Shown here one piece after another: positions 1-8,418 of a stretch of 64,000 bases of DNA. This DNA is from Pseudomonas lalucatii (GTDB taxonomy: Bacteria > Pseudomonadota > Gammaproteobacteria > Pseudomonadales > Pseudomonadaceae). Position 1 is the first letter of the stretch; each line of letters begins with the position of its first letter. The stretch covers positions 1 to 64,000 of the forward strand of contig NZ_JADPMV010000001.1 in the NCBI RefSeq assembly GCF_018398425.1. Reading direction: 5' to 3'. The notes beneath the pieces are model-generated. The model was not told where the DNA came from and did no database searches. It saw only the letters and a program-made list of their open reading frames with translations. Position numbers and translations under genes: made by a program.

Positions 1-77
1 AGGCCGGGGGTTTGCCTTTGTGCGCAGGTAATAGTTTGCTCGGTCCGATATTGGCCCTGAGCGCGAGCGGTACTTAT

Positions 78-126
78 CCGAGCGCATAAAAAAGCCACCT
101 GAACGGTGGCTTTTTTATGCGCTCGG
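78..126. terminator. Bidirectional intrinsic terminator downstream of queD
   Basis: A perfect 22-bp inverted repeat (78-99 and 105-126) encloses a 5-nt loop. The arms carry an A6 run on one side and a T6 run on the other, so it can end transcription from either strand. It lies just past the queD stop codon. Confidence 0.9.
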
Positions 127-128
127 AT

Positions 129-485
129 TCAGTCGCCGCGGTACTCGCAGCCACTGGTGCAGGTCTCGTGAATACGGATGCGGGACAGTTCCGGAAGGAG
201 GGGCTTGAGCTGTTGCCAGAGCCATTTGGCGATGACTTCGCTGGTGGGGTTTTCCAGGCCGGGGATATCGTTGAGGTAGTTGTGATCAAGCTGCTCGTAG
301 AGCGGCTTGAAGATCTCCTTGATCTCGGCGAAGTCACGGATCCAGCCGGTGTAGGGATCTACCTCGCCCTCGATATAAACGGCGACGCGGAAGGAGTGGC
401 CGTGCAGCCGTCCACATTTATGCCCGGCGGGGACGTGGGGGAGGCGGTGAGCAGCCTCGAAAATAAATTCTTTGAACAGTTCCAC
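129..485 (-). CDS. queD: 6-carboxytetrahydropterin synthase QueD
   Basis: This enzyme converts dihydroneopterin triphosphate to 6-carboxy-tetrahydropterin in queuosine/7-deazaguanine synthesis. The 118-aa protein has the normal length of the 6-pyruvoyl-tetrahydropterin synthase family. It shows the zinc-binding histidines ([10 protein letters not shown] near residues 9-18, then GRLHGHSF near 25-32) and the catalytic-region LDHNYLNDI near 66-74. A Cys comes just before the Gly-Arg-Leu-His-Gly-His segment, as in QueD. The C-terminal ETCTSGCEY is also typical of the family. It stands alone between the terminator and a 130-bp gap, so it is probably monocistronic. Whether it acts purely as QueD or has a pterin side activity cannot be told from sequence. 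Confidence 0.93.
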   Translation of the reverse strand: MELFKEFIFEAAHRLPHVPAGHKCGRLHGHSFRVAVYIEGEVDPYTGWIRDFAEIKEIFKPLYEQLDHNYLNDIPGLENPTSEVIAKWLWQQLKPLLPELSRIRIHETCTSGCEYRGD

Positions 486-618
486 TACAACAGGTCTCTC
501 TAGGTGCGCGGCCGCTAGCTCCGCTCTGATGAAGGTCGATCTTACCAGTTAGGCTCGCGTTTTACCCTATGATGTGATCGGCAGTCCTCGTGAGCTGCAG
601 GCGAGCTGTAGATGACGC

Positions 619-1764
619 TTACTGGTCTTTAGGTGCGCCGTTCCTCTCGCGTCGATAGACGCTCACCGCCTCATACACGGATTTCCTCAAGCGGTTGATG
701 CCGCCGATCGGTCGGTGCTCCGCAAGCGTGTGCCAGGGGTTGAAGGACAGGTTGTCGCAGAACAGATTCTGCTCCGTGCTATCGAAATCCTGGGCCGGCA
801 GCTGGATGTTTGCCACGGTTTCATAAGGCGCGAGCGCCTCGTCCCACTCGACGCTGGGGTCTTCGATCGGCATATAGTGCGCGGGGTTCTGTTTTTGGAC
901 CTGCAGGGCGAAACAGGCGGGCACGCGATCAAGCGAGAGCTGTTGGTAGAGTGCGCTGCGCAGGAAGTTGGGCAGATCGGTATTCGGCGCAGGCAGATCG
1001 TAGTCCGGACAGTTTTCCGGAGCCGGGATGACGCGGTACTTGATGTTGTGTGGTCCGAGTTTGAACGGTGCAATGGAGTTGTAGGTGGTTGCGACCGGAC
1101 TCTGCGGTGCCGGCGCCAGGGTCTTGAGGGCAATGATGAGGTGACGGAGCTCCCAGCTTCGTGGATCCCAACTGGGGAAGAATGCCAGGGCCTTCTTGCC
1201 ATCGGCCTGGGCGGCGAAATTGCTTCGGTACTCGGCTACATCGCGCACGAAGAACACGGGATGGTTGAACATCACGAAGTCCTGTTCGTCCTTATGGGCT
1301 GCCCCGGCCATTAGCTTCTCACCGGGTACAGCGAGGAGCTTGATCGCCATGCCGCGGGCGTCGCGGATGCGGTCGAACTGCGGGTAGGCGTTGCCGTTGG
1401 ACAGGCGCATCCAGGCCTGCCAGGTCTTTCCCGGCTCGCTCAGCACGCCATGCTGAAGACTCGCATCCAGATCGGCCAGAACGGTCACTTCGGCCTTTAC
1501 ACAACCATGGGCCTTGGCATGCGCGTCACGCAGGACACGGGTGTTGTCCCGGTGTTGCTCGACGATGCGAATGGCATCTTCGATGATGGCTTGAGTGTAG
1601 GCGGCCTCGTCGGGCGGAATTTGCTCCACGCTGGGCACCGGCCCGGAGTGCTTCCAGCTATAGTAGGCGGTCCCGGCAGCCCAGCCGCCTAGCCCGAGGG
1701 CCATCAACAGGAGCAGTAGTCTGCCGAACTGGCGGCCGAGCCAAAGCCAGATTCGTTTGAGCAT
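619..1764 (-). CDS. Membrane-anchored catalase-family haem protein
   Basis: A 381-aa protein with an N-terminal hydrophobic anchor (about residues 14-32) followed by a catalase-like core. The region AHAKAHGCVKAEVTV (His86) matches the distal haem histidine segment of the small catalase/SrpA-like group, and MRLSNGNAYPQFDRIRDARGMAIKL (119-143) corresponds to the catalase RFSNG...RG block. The C-terminal HRPIGGINRLRKSVYEAV resembles the proximal-side end of these short catalases. It is shorter than classical catalases and lacks their C-terminal domain. The next gene upstream on the same strand encodes a di-haem cytochrome, so the pair is probably co-transcribed and extracytoplasmic. The enzymatic activity (peroxidase, catalase or oxygenase) is not established. 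Confidence 0.8.
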   Translation of the reverse strand: MLKRIWLWLGRQFGRLLLLLMALGLGGWAAGTAYYSWKHSGPVPSVEQIPPDEAAYTQAIIEDAIRIVEQHRDNTRVLRDAHAKAHGCVKAEVTVLADLDASLQHGVLSEPGKTWQAWMRLSNGNAYPQFDRIRDARGMAIKLLAVPGEKLMAGAAHKDEQDFVMFNHPVFFVRDVAEYRSNFAAQADGKKALAFFPSWDPRSWELRHLIIALKTLAPAPQSPVATTYNSIAPFKLGPHNIKYRVIPAPENCPDYDLPAPNTDLPNFLRSALYQQLSLDRVPACFALQVQKQNPAHYMPIEDPSVEWDEALAPYETVANIQLPAQDFDSTEQNLFCDNLSFNPWHTLAEHRPIGGINRLRKSVYEAVSVYRRERNGAPKDQ

Positions 1765-1851
1765 GGGTCCCTTTCCTTATCCGTTGTAGGTGTATTTGGC
1801 TGCCGGGTGGCAGGTATTTCTGGTGTCACGTCGCAGAAGAGGCGCTACGCC

Positions 1852-3732
1852 TCAAGGTTGGCACTTGGGGCCAGGACTCCAGGGCCTGGCCTTGATCGGC
1901 GGCAACTGCTTTTCGAGTTCGCTATTGCCCAGGACCTTGAGGTATTCGATCAGGGCCAGGCGCTCGCTGGGTTGCAGGGCGCGGCCGATCACCCCGCCTT
2001 GGCGGCAGCCATCGCGGAACTCATGACCGCGGTTGCTGTTGCCCGTAACGCTGGTGTCGTAGAGGAAACCGCCGGGAAATTGCGCGCCGTCGAACCCGAC
2101 TTTCTGCGGGTCGAATTCGAAGCTGCCGACCCAGAAGCGTGTCTGGCGCTCCGATACGGGCGAGAGCAGCTGGAACAGGGTCGGTACGGAGCCGTTGTGC
2201 AGGAACGGCGGGGTGGCCCAAATGCCGTCCAGGGGGCGCGCCTTGTAGCCACGTTTTTCCTGCACGCCAATCGGCAGGCCGAATCCGTCCATGCGCCAGC
2301 GTTCTCTGGGCTGAATGCCAGCGTCGCGATAGGCGCGGTCTTCCACGTAGGCGGTGATGTAGGCCAGCCCTTGGGCGCTGGAGATGTTGCGCAAGTCGAT
2401 GTCTTCCAGGCGGGTATCGAACAGACGGACGTCCAGTTTGCCCAACTCGTCCTTGGTCCAGTCCAGTTTGCCGAGATCGAAGCGGTGGTCGGCGATGTTG
2501 TCGGCGGCCGTCGGGTCGGTGCCGACCACATCGGTAGGTACTACACGCATGTGCCACTCGGGGTTGCGCGCGGGGGCGAAACGCTTGTCGCGGGGTTTGG
2601 CCTCCGGCGCGTGGCAGTAGGCACAGTTCTCTTGGTACAGGGCACGGCCCTGGCTGGCGAGCGCCCGGTCGATTTGGCCGAATATGTGCTCGGGCCAAGC
2701 TGGGGGCTGCAATTGCTTGAGGGTTTCCTCCAGCTTGTAGAGCTCCCGCAGGCGTACGCTGGAGGCATAGCGCTCGGCTTCCGCGACAGGCTGGCCGTCA
2801 CTTCCCATCAGGTGCAACGTCGCGCCTACGCCCAGGGCTTCGCCGATATTGCGTGCCATCGGCTGCATGGCCGAGGCGTTCCACTGCACCCAGTCGAACT
2901 TCCAGATGTCCCATACATGCGGGTAGCTTACCGGGGCATTGGCCACACGATAGTTGGCCGGGTCGATGGCATCACCGAAGACGCTGTTGGCGATGCGCCC
3001 GAAGGCGTCGGTGCGGCCGAAGCCCTCCTCGGTCGGGTAGAGTCCTCGGCGCCAGTCGTTGAGGGCGGTGTCGAGCAGGCGATCAAGCACTTCCTTGAAG
3101 TCGCGACGTAGTTGATCCCGCTCCTGAGCATAGTCCTCGCCCAAGACCTCCTTGGCGAAGCGCCTGAACTTCAGGGGGTTGTAGTAGGTGAACAGCATGC
3201 TCATGCCGAGCGCCTGGCCGAACCCGCCGCCGCGCAGGGTAGGCACCGTCGAGGCCAGCGAGTGCAGGGCCGCTCCGCCGTCAATGCGCACCGCTTCGCC
3301 TCGGTAGCGCAACTCGCCCGTGTGACAGGCGGCGCAACTGATATCCAGGTACTGGGTGCCGCTCGCGCTGTCTTCATGGCGGGCGAAACCGACGGGGAGG
3401 TTGGCCGGGTTGAGCTCGTTGGCACTCTGTTGCGGGTCGACCAGAAAGCCGAAGCGCGCCAAATACGCCGGGGTGGCGAACTTGTCGGTGCTCAAGGGCA
3501 GCTCCAGGGCGCTGAACCATGCATAACGCAGCCCCTTCACGCGGGTACCCTGGGGGGTGTAGTAGTAGGTCTGCCGCTGTGCCTCGCCCCACTGGTCGAG
3601 GTAGTGAAGCCGTGTCGGCTTCTGGTAGGCCGGCAGGTCCGGGTTGGCGATGAAGTACAGGCCGAGAGCGAGGCCGAGACCCAGCATCAGCAGTAGACCA
3701 GCTATGGTGCGACGGAGCATCCGCATCGGCAC
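1852..3732 (-). CDS. Di-haem cytochrome c, RoxA-like / cytochrome c peroxidase-like
   Basis: A 626-aa protein with an N-terminal membrane anchor or uncleaved signal (about residues 10-28) and two c-type haem sites: SCAACH at residues 132-137 and NCAYCH at 369-374. The size and the WDIWKFDWVQWNASAMQPMARN block (about 274-295) between the haems resemble RoxA-type di-haem proteins (rubber oxygenase family), which are distant relatives of bacterial cytochrome c peroxidases. The protein should act in the periplasm or at the outer face of the inner membrane. It lies 87 bp upstream of the catalase-like gene on the same strand, suggesting a two-gene haem-protein operon. The substrate is unknown, and 'peroxidase' is the conservative family label. 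Confidence 0.78.
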   Translation of the reverse strand: MPMRMLRRTIAGLLLMLGLGLALGLYFIANPDLPAYQKPTRLHYLDQWGEAQRQTYYYTPQGTRVKGLRYAWFSALELPLSTDKFATPAYLARFGFLVDPQQSANELNPANLPVGFARHEDSASGTQYLDISCAACHTGELRYRGEAVRIDGGAALHSLASTVPTLRGGGFGQALGMSMLFTYYNPLKFRRFAKEVLGEDYAQERDQLRRDFKEVLDRLLDTALNDWRRGLYPTEEGFGRTDAFGRIANSVFGDAIDPANYRVANAPVSYPHVWDIWKFDWVQWNASAMQPMARNIGEALGVGATLHLMGSDGQPVAEAERYASSVRLRELYKLEETLKQLQPPAWPEHIFGQIDRALASQGRALYQENCAYCHAPEAKPRDKRFAPARNPEWHMRVVPTDVVGTDPTAADNIADHRFDLGKLDWTKDELGKLDVRLFDTRLEDIDLRNISSAQGLAYITAYVEDRAYRDAGIQPRERWRMDGFGLPIGVQEKRGYKARPLDGIWATPPFLHNGSVPTLFQLLSPVSERQTRFWVGSFEFDPQKVGFDGAQFPGGFLYDTSVTGNSNRGHEFRDGCRQGGVIGRALQPSERLALIEYLKVLGNSELEKQLPPIKARPWSPGPKCQP

Positions 3733-3969
3733 TTCCTTGTAGAGCAGTCTTTTGGACCTGAGTTTATGCCAAGCGCGCCGCCTAATGGCAAGCGGCCATG
3801 ACCTTGGCCGTCGTTGCGCCTTCGCATATTGGCCGTCGACAGCGGACTCGAAAGCAGGGTGCGGCTGGAGCGCGCCACATGGGGCGGTGGCTGATAGCCT
3901 CAGGCATGAGGGTTTGCAGAGCCGCTCGAAGTCTGGCTACCCTGAGCGCACAATCGACAGGAGTTCGCG

Positions 3970-4437
3970 ATGCATCCGTTCGAAGCCAAGCATCCGCAGC
4001 AATTGGCCATGCACCTGGGCTATGCCGGCCTGATTCCTTTCGTCAGCGGAGCCTTGGGCATCTGGATCACGCCCTTTGCCTGGCGGCCCTATGTCATGGC
4101 TGCGCTGCTGGATTATGCGGCAGTGATCCTGGCATTCATGGGGGCGATTCACTGGGGGCTGGCGATGCGGGCCGAGGCGAGCGACGAACGGGCCAAGCTG
4201 CAGCTTGGCCTGTCGGTGATTCCGCCCTTGCTGGGATGGGTCGCGGTGGCCAGCGGCATGCCTTTCGGTTTCGCCTTGCCGGTGTTCCTGGTGGCCTTCG
4301 TGTTGCTGTATCTCGCCGATTTGCGGGCGGTCAAGCTGGGCCTGGCGCCCAGATGGTATCCGGCCCTGCGGCGTCCGCTGACCATCGTCGTGACGATCAG
4401 TCTGCTGCTCGCCTGGGTCAGCCTGCTGCGTCTGTGA
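3970..4437 (+). CDS. DUF3429-family inner membrane protein
   Basis: A 155-aa protein with about five hydrophobic helices (near residues 17-33, 43-64, 77-92, 96-113 and 134-153). The segment AVILAFMGAIHWGLAM, with a His-Trp in a membrane helix, is the hallmark of the DUF3429 family. The start ATG follows an AGGAG ribosome site (CAGGAGTTCGCG). No function is known. The gene is flanked by genes on the opposite strand and appears to be transcribed alone. Confidence 0.85.
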   Translation: MHPFEAKHPQQLAMHLGYAGLIPFVSGALGIWITPFAWRPYVMAALLDYAAVILAFMGAIHWGLAMRAEASDERAKLQLGLSVIPPLLGWVAVASGMPFGFALPVFLVAFVLLYLADLRAVKLGLAPRWYPALRRPLTIVVTISLLLAWVSLLRL

Positions 4438-4462
4438 GCGGGGCGGTCGCCGATGCAGGTCT

Positions 4463-5077
4463 CTAGTAGGTGAGGCTATCGGCTTGGCGATAGAGCATCA
4501 GCAGCTTGCGGGTAATGGTCTGCTGGATGTCTTCGCGCTCGAAGGACGAGAGGCGGTTGAGGCGATGGACCTGCAGCCGGTGCAGGTGGATGTAGGGCAT
4601 CTGCTGATCGAACTCGCGCAAGTCGCCCTTCATCATGATCGGCAGGAACAGGTCGCCGATTTTCTTCTGGTTGCTGATGATCTGTGCCAGGGCCTGTTTG
4701 AACGGCATGGTCTTGGGGGCCGGGCCGCCTTCTTTCATCTGGGTGGCCAGTAGCAGGCCGGGCTTGCCCAGCAGGGCGCCGGGCAGCACGCAGAGGCCGG
4801 TCTTGCGCACAGCCAGCGCTTCGATGCCGTGCAGCGTGTCATGGAAGGCATAGGGGTTGGGCAGCACCACCATCTTGCGGCCTTGGTCACTGGGGAAGTG
4901 CAGGTCGTAGTTGGTATAGAGCTGGCGAACGGACTCGGAGTAGACGCACAGGCGGTTCTCGAACAACTTGATGAAGCGTTCGGCCAACTCCCGGCGGGCG
5001 ATACTGTCGAGATCCCAGATCAGGTCCTGGTTTTGCGCCTTGCCGAGTTCAACTTCCTGGTGTTCCATGCCGCTCAT
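4463..5077 (-). CDS. Conserved hypothetical protein, 204 aa
   Basis: A soluble 204-aa protein with no signal peptide or membrane segment. It reads as a normal coding sequence with good codon structure and has no catalytic motif I recognise. Notable features are a basic, His-rich stretch (YIHLHRLQVHRLNRLSSF, about 161-178) and a Gln/Thr-rich C-terminal helix ending in LLMLYRQADSLTY. The start could be Met1 or Met4. It converges on the DUF3429 gene with a 25-bp gap. I believe similar proteins occur in other Pseudomonas near uppP, but no function can be offered. Confidence 0.65.
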   Translation of the reverse strand: MSGMEHQEVELGKAQNQDLIWDLDSIARRELAERFIKLFENRLCVYSESVRQLYTNYDLHFPSDQGRKMVVLPNPYAFHDTLHGIEALAVRKTGLCVLPGALLGKPGLLLATQMKEGGPAPKTMPFKQALAQIISNQKKIGDLFLPIMMKGDLREFDQQMPYIHLHRLQVHRLNRLSSFEREDIQQTITRKLLMLYRQADSLTY

Positions 5078-5481
5078 CTTCTTGCCTCATACATGAAACT
5101 GGTCGAGCACTCTGTCGAGTCATCCAGCGCCAGCGCATTATCCGGTGTCATGCGGGTCATCTGGGTGACTTTCTGATTAAAAACTTCGGGGGCGCGCTAG
5201 TGTTGCAGTGTGGTCCTGGCGCGCAAAGCATTCAAGGCCATCGGCTGCCCAGTCTGGCCGGCCCGGGGGGCTCTGCGCAAGAGTTGGCGCAGGCGCACCG
5301 GCAACGCGTGTTTCTCTGGTAGCATTTCGGCCCCTGTGGACGAGCCTGGACCGTCGGTGCTGGGTTGGCCGCGTGCCGGAACCTTACCGCAGGCGATGAG
5401 TCCGAAGCTCGTCCGTTATTGCTTAACCCCCGCATAGACAGGTAGTTCGCACGGTAGTGACCGCGCGCCTTAGGAGATTGG
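5078..5481. other. 404-bp intergenic region upstream of uppP
   Basis: I see no convincing gene, tRNA or riboswitch here. It must carry the divergent promoters for the 204-aa gene and uppP. An AGGAGA ribosome site lies just before the uppP ATG. Confidence 0.5.
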
Positions 5482-6312
5482 ATGGATCTGTGGCTGGCCG
5501 TACAGGCTTTGATTTTGGGCGTTGTTGAAGGCATTACCGAGTTCCTGCCGATTTCCAGTACGGGTCATCAGATCATAGTCGCGGACCTCATCGACTTCTC
5601 CGGTGAGCGGGCCATGGCCTTCAATATCATCATCCAGTTGGGCGCCATTCTCGCGGTGGTCTGGGAGTACCGGCAGAAGATCCTCGAGGTCGTGCTCGGG
5701 TTGCCGGAACAGCGCCAGGCCCAGCGCTTCACGGCGAATCTGCTGATCGCCTTCTCCCCTGCGCTGGTGCTCGGCGTGGCCTTCGCCGACCTGATCCACG
5801 CATTTCTGTTCAATCCGATCACGGTAGCCGCCGCGCTGGTGGCCGGGGGCGTGGTCATGCTCTGGGCCGAGCAGCGCACTCATCGGATCAGCGCCGAGAG
5901 CGTGGACGACATGAGCTGGCAACAGGCGCTGAAGGTCGGCTGCGCGCAGTGCCTGGCGATGATCCCCGGAACTTCGCGCTCCGGCGCCACCATCATTGGC
6001 GGGCTGCTGTTCGGTCTGTCACGCAAGGCGGCGACCGAGTTCTCCTTCTTCCTGGCGATGCCGACCATGGTCGGGGCTGCGGTGTATTCCGGTTATAAGT
6101 ACCGGGACCTGTTCCAACCGGCTGACCTGCCGGTATTCGCCATCGGCTTCGTCACCTCCTTCGTCTTTGCCATGCTCGCCGTCCGCGCGCTGCTGCGGTT
6201 TATCGGCAACCACAGCTATGCGGCCTTCGCCTGGTACCGGATAGTATTCGGCCTGCTGATCCTGGCCACCTGGCAGATAGGCCTGATCGACTGGAGCACG
6301 GCCCAGGGCTGA
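5482..6312 (+). CDS. uppP: Undecaprenyl-diphosphatase UppP (BacA)
   Basis: This integral membrane enzyme removes a phosphate from undecaprenyl diphosphate to recycle the lipid carrier of peptidoglycan synthesis. Overexpression of family members gives bacitracin resistance. The 276-aa length is typical. The two signature motifs are intact: [14 protein letters not shown] at residues 16-29 and [10 protein letters not shown] at 162-171, which supply the catalytic Glu, Ser and Arg. Several further hydrophobic helices follow. An AGGAGA site precedes the ATG. The gene converges on a yjbR-like gene with a 15-bp gap. Confidence 0.96.
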   Translation: MDLWLAVQALILGVVEGITEFLPISSTGHQIIVADLIDFSGERAMAFNIIIQLGAILAVVWEYRQKILEVVLGLPEQRQAQRFTANLLIAFSPALVLGVAFADLIHAFLFNPITVAAALVAGGVVMLWAEQRTHRISAESVDDMSWQQALKVGCAQCLAMIPGTSRSGATIIGGLLFGLSRKAATEFSFFLAMPTMVGAAVYSGYKYRDLFQPADLPVFAIGFVTSFVFAMLAVRALLRFIGNHSYAAFAWYRIVFGLLILATWQIGLIDWSTAQG

Positions 6313-6327
6313 GCCTGCCGGGGGCTT

Positions 6328-6681
6328 TCAGCTGTCGAGCAGCAGGCCCGCTTGCAGACGCTTGGGCAGCCGGCGTACCACCAGCTGGTGGGAGCGGGTC
6401 AGCAGTTGGCGCAGTTCGTTGTCGCCGAGCGGCGGCTGCGCGCAGCTCATGCTGATCCAGTGTGCCCGCGCCAGGTAGGGAGCAGGCCGGACGCCCGGAC
6501 GGTCGACATAGCCGAGGAACAGGTCGCCGTCGACCTTGAAGGCGAGATCCTGGCCGAGGAAGTCGAGGACGGCGAACATCTTGTTGCCGGCCACGGAAAA
6601 CACCCGGTTGGAACCCCACTTGAAGTCCTCGCGGGCGCCGGGCAGGTGCAGACAGAAGTGCGCTATTTCATCCCGGGTCAT
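6328..6681 (-). CDS. MmcQ/YjbR family protein
   Basis: A 117-aa protein of the CyaY-like-fold MmcQ/YjbR family. It shows the family's FKWGSNRVFSVAGNKMFAVL (about 20-39) beta region and the RPAPYLARAHWISM segment (65-78), followed by a C-terminal helix with paired arginines. Family members are annotated as DNA-binding, but the biochemical role is unproven. It is transcribed away from uppP and lies downstream of cysH on the same strand with a gap of about 90 bp, so co-transcription with cysH is possible. Confidence 0.85.
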   Translation of the reverse strand: MTRDEIAHFCLHLPGAREDFKWGSNRVFSVAGNKMFAVLDFLGQDLAFKVDGDLFLGYVDRPGVRPAPYLARAHWISMSCAQPPLGDNELRQLLTRSHQLVVRRLPKRLQAGLLLDS

Positions 6682-6774
6682 TTCGCCTCAGCCGATTGAT
6701 GGCTCGTCAGCCAGGCTCGTAGTGCTGGCGGTGACTGGGCGCCGCGCCGGCCGCCGGCAAGGCGTCGCCGCGTG

Positions 6775-7509
6775 CTACTGCTTGGCGATCAGGTTGCCGG
6801 CGTGCAGTCCGCACTCCTTCTGCGTGGCTTCCTCCCACCACCAGCGTCCCTCGCGTTCATGCTGGTTGGGCAGCACCGGCCGGGTGCAGGGTTCGCAGCC
6901 GATGCTGATGAAGCCGCGCTCGTGCAGGCTGTTGTAGGGCAGCTCGAGCATGCGGATATAGGCCCAGACCTCCTCGCTGCTCATCTGCGCCAGCGGGTTG
7001 AACTTGTACAGCGGCCGTGCCGCTGTGGAGAAGGCCGTGTCGATCTCCAGCGCCGCCACCTGGCTGCGGGTGCCGGGGCTCTGGTCGCGGCGTTGGCCGG
7101 TGGCCCAGGCCTTGACCGTGGCCAGCTTGCGGCGCAGCGGGGCGATCTTGCGGATGCCGCAGCACTCGCCGTGGCCGTCCTTGTAGAAGCTGAACAGGCC
7201 CTTTTCCTTGACCATCGCCTCGAGTGCGGTGGCATCCGGGGACAGCACCTCGATGGCGATGCCGTAGTGCTCGCGCACCTGGTCGATGAAACGATAGGTT
7301 TCCGGGTGCAGGCGGCCGGTATCGAGGCTGAAGACCTTGACCTGCTTGTTGAGCTTCCAGGCCATGTCCACCAGCACGACGTCCTCGGCGCCGCTGAAGG
7401 AGATCCACAGCTCATCGCCGAAGTGCTCGAAGGCGAGTTTGAGAATGTCCTGGGGCGACTTGTTCGCGTAGGTCGCGGCCAGTTCGGCTACATCGAAGGG
7501 GTGGCTCAT
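6775..7509 (-). CDS. cysH: Adenylyl-sulfate (APS) reductase CysH
   Basis: This enzyme reduces activated sulfate to sulfite in cysteine biosynthesis. The 244-aa protein carries the four cysteines of the [4Fe-4S] APS-reductase subtype (Cys116-Cys117, Cys205, Cys208) plus the catalytic Cys233 in ECGLHAGN. The nucleotide-binding [10 protein letters not shown] segment is at 38-47. The CC...CxxC set means APS rather than PAPS is the expected substrate, as in other Pseudomonas. It is divergent from thrH across a 246-bp gap that holds AT-rich promoter sequence around 7630-7680. CysB control is expected from the family but no site was assigned. Confidence 0.95.
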   Translation of the reverse strand: MSHPFDVAELAATYANKSPQDILKLAFEHFGDELWISFSGAEDVVLVDMAWKLNKQVKVFSLDTGRLHPETYRFIDQVREHYGIAIEVLSPDATALEAMVKEKGLFSFYKDGHGECCGIRKIAPLRRKLATVKAWATGQRRDQSPGTRSQVAALEIDTAFSTAARPLYKFNPLAQMSSEEVWAYIRMLELPYNSLHERGFISIGCEPCTRPVLPNQHEREGRWWWEEATQKECGLHAGNLIAKQ

Positions 7510-7755
7510 CGGGCTGGATTCCTGGTTATGGTGCGCTGGCAGGGACGCCGCGGGGCGCTTGGCAAATCGGCCGCTCGCTCCGTCCGCGCGCCCTGGCGCT
7601 CTTTCTGTGCCGCGGATGGTAGCAAAAACGCGTTATGCGGCTAAATAAACAAATCCCATGAGAGCCAAGGTGTTTGGATATAAGGGCCGCGTTGCGTGGC
7701 TGTGGGCGAGCGGCTAGAGTGCGGCCTTCATTCAAGCTCAAGTCAGGAGTGTGCC

Positions 7756-8373
7756 GTGGAAATCGCTTGTCTCGATCTGGAAGGCGTGCTGGTCCCGGAA
7801 ATCTGGATCGCCTTCGCGGAACAAACCGGCATCGACGCGCTGAAGGCGACCACCCGCGACGTTCCCGACTACGACGTGCTGATGCAGCAGCGCCTGCGCA
7901 TCCTCGACGAGCATGGCCTGAAGCTGGCCGACATCCAGGAGGTGATCGCCACCCTCGAGCCGCTGGACGGCGCCGTGGAGTTCGTCGACTGGCTGCGCGA
8001 GCGCTTCCAGGTGGTGATCCTCTCCGACACCTTCTACGAGTTTGCGCAACCCTTGATGCGCCAGCTGGGTTTCCCCACGCTGCTGTGCCACAGGCTGGTC
8101 ACCGACGACAGCGGTCGCGTGGTCAGCTACCAGCTGCGCCAGAAAGACCCCAAGCGCCAGGCGGTGATCGCCTTCAAGAGCCTGTATTACCGGGTGATCG
8201 CCGCAGGCGATTCGTACAACGACACCAGCATGCTCGACGAGGCCCATGCCGGCATCCTGTTCCATGCGCCGGACAACGTGATTCGCGAGTTCCCCCAGTT
8301 TCCGGCGGTGCACAGCTATGCGGACCTCAAGCGCGAGTTCCTCAAGGCATCCAGTCGCGCGTTGAACCTGTAG
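7756..8373 (+). CDS. thrH: Phosphoserine phosphatase / homoserine phosphotransferase ThrH
   Basis: A HAD-superfamily enzyme that dephosphorylates phosphoserine and can transfer the phosphate to homoserine. I chose the GTG at 7756 because it gives 205 aa, the length I recall for P. aeruginosa ThrH, and puts the HAD motif DLEGVLVPE at residues 7-15, right at the N terminus. A CAGGAG ribosome site lies about 7 bases upstream. Motif II (ILSDT) and motif III/IV (the conserved Lys and AAGDSYNDTSML) are intact. An upstream in-frame ATG at 7696 would add an unlikely 20-residue leader. It converges on pabB. Confidence 0.94.
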   Translation: MEIACLDLEGVLVPEIWIAFAEQTGIDALKATTRDVPDYDVLMQQRLRILDEHGLKLADIQEVIATLEPLDGAVEFVDWLRERFQVVILSDTFYEFAQPLMRQLGFPTLLCHRLVTDDSGRVVSYQLRQKDPKRQAVIAFKSLYYRVIAAGDSYNDTSMLDEAHAGILFHAPDNVIREFPQFPAVHSYADLKREFLKASSRALNL

Positions 8374-8418
8374 CCTCGGCGCGCAAGGGATCAAGGCCAT
8401 GGCGGCGGGCCTTGCCCG

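Noticed and set aside
5078..5481. Possible riboswitch or tRNA upstream of uppP
   Set aside because: I compared it by eye with cobalamin, guanidine and tRNA patterns and found no consensus core, only modest GC-rich foldbacks.
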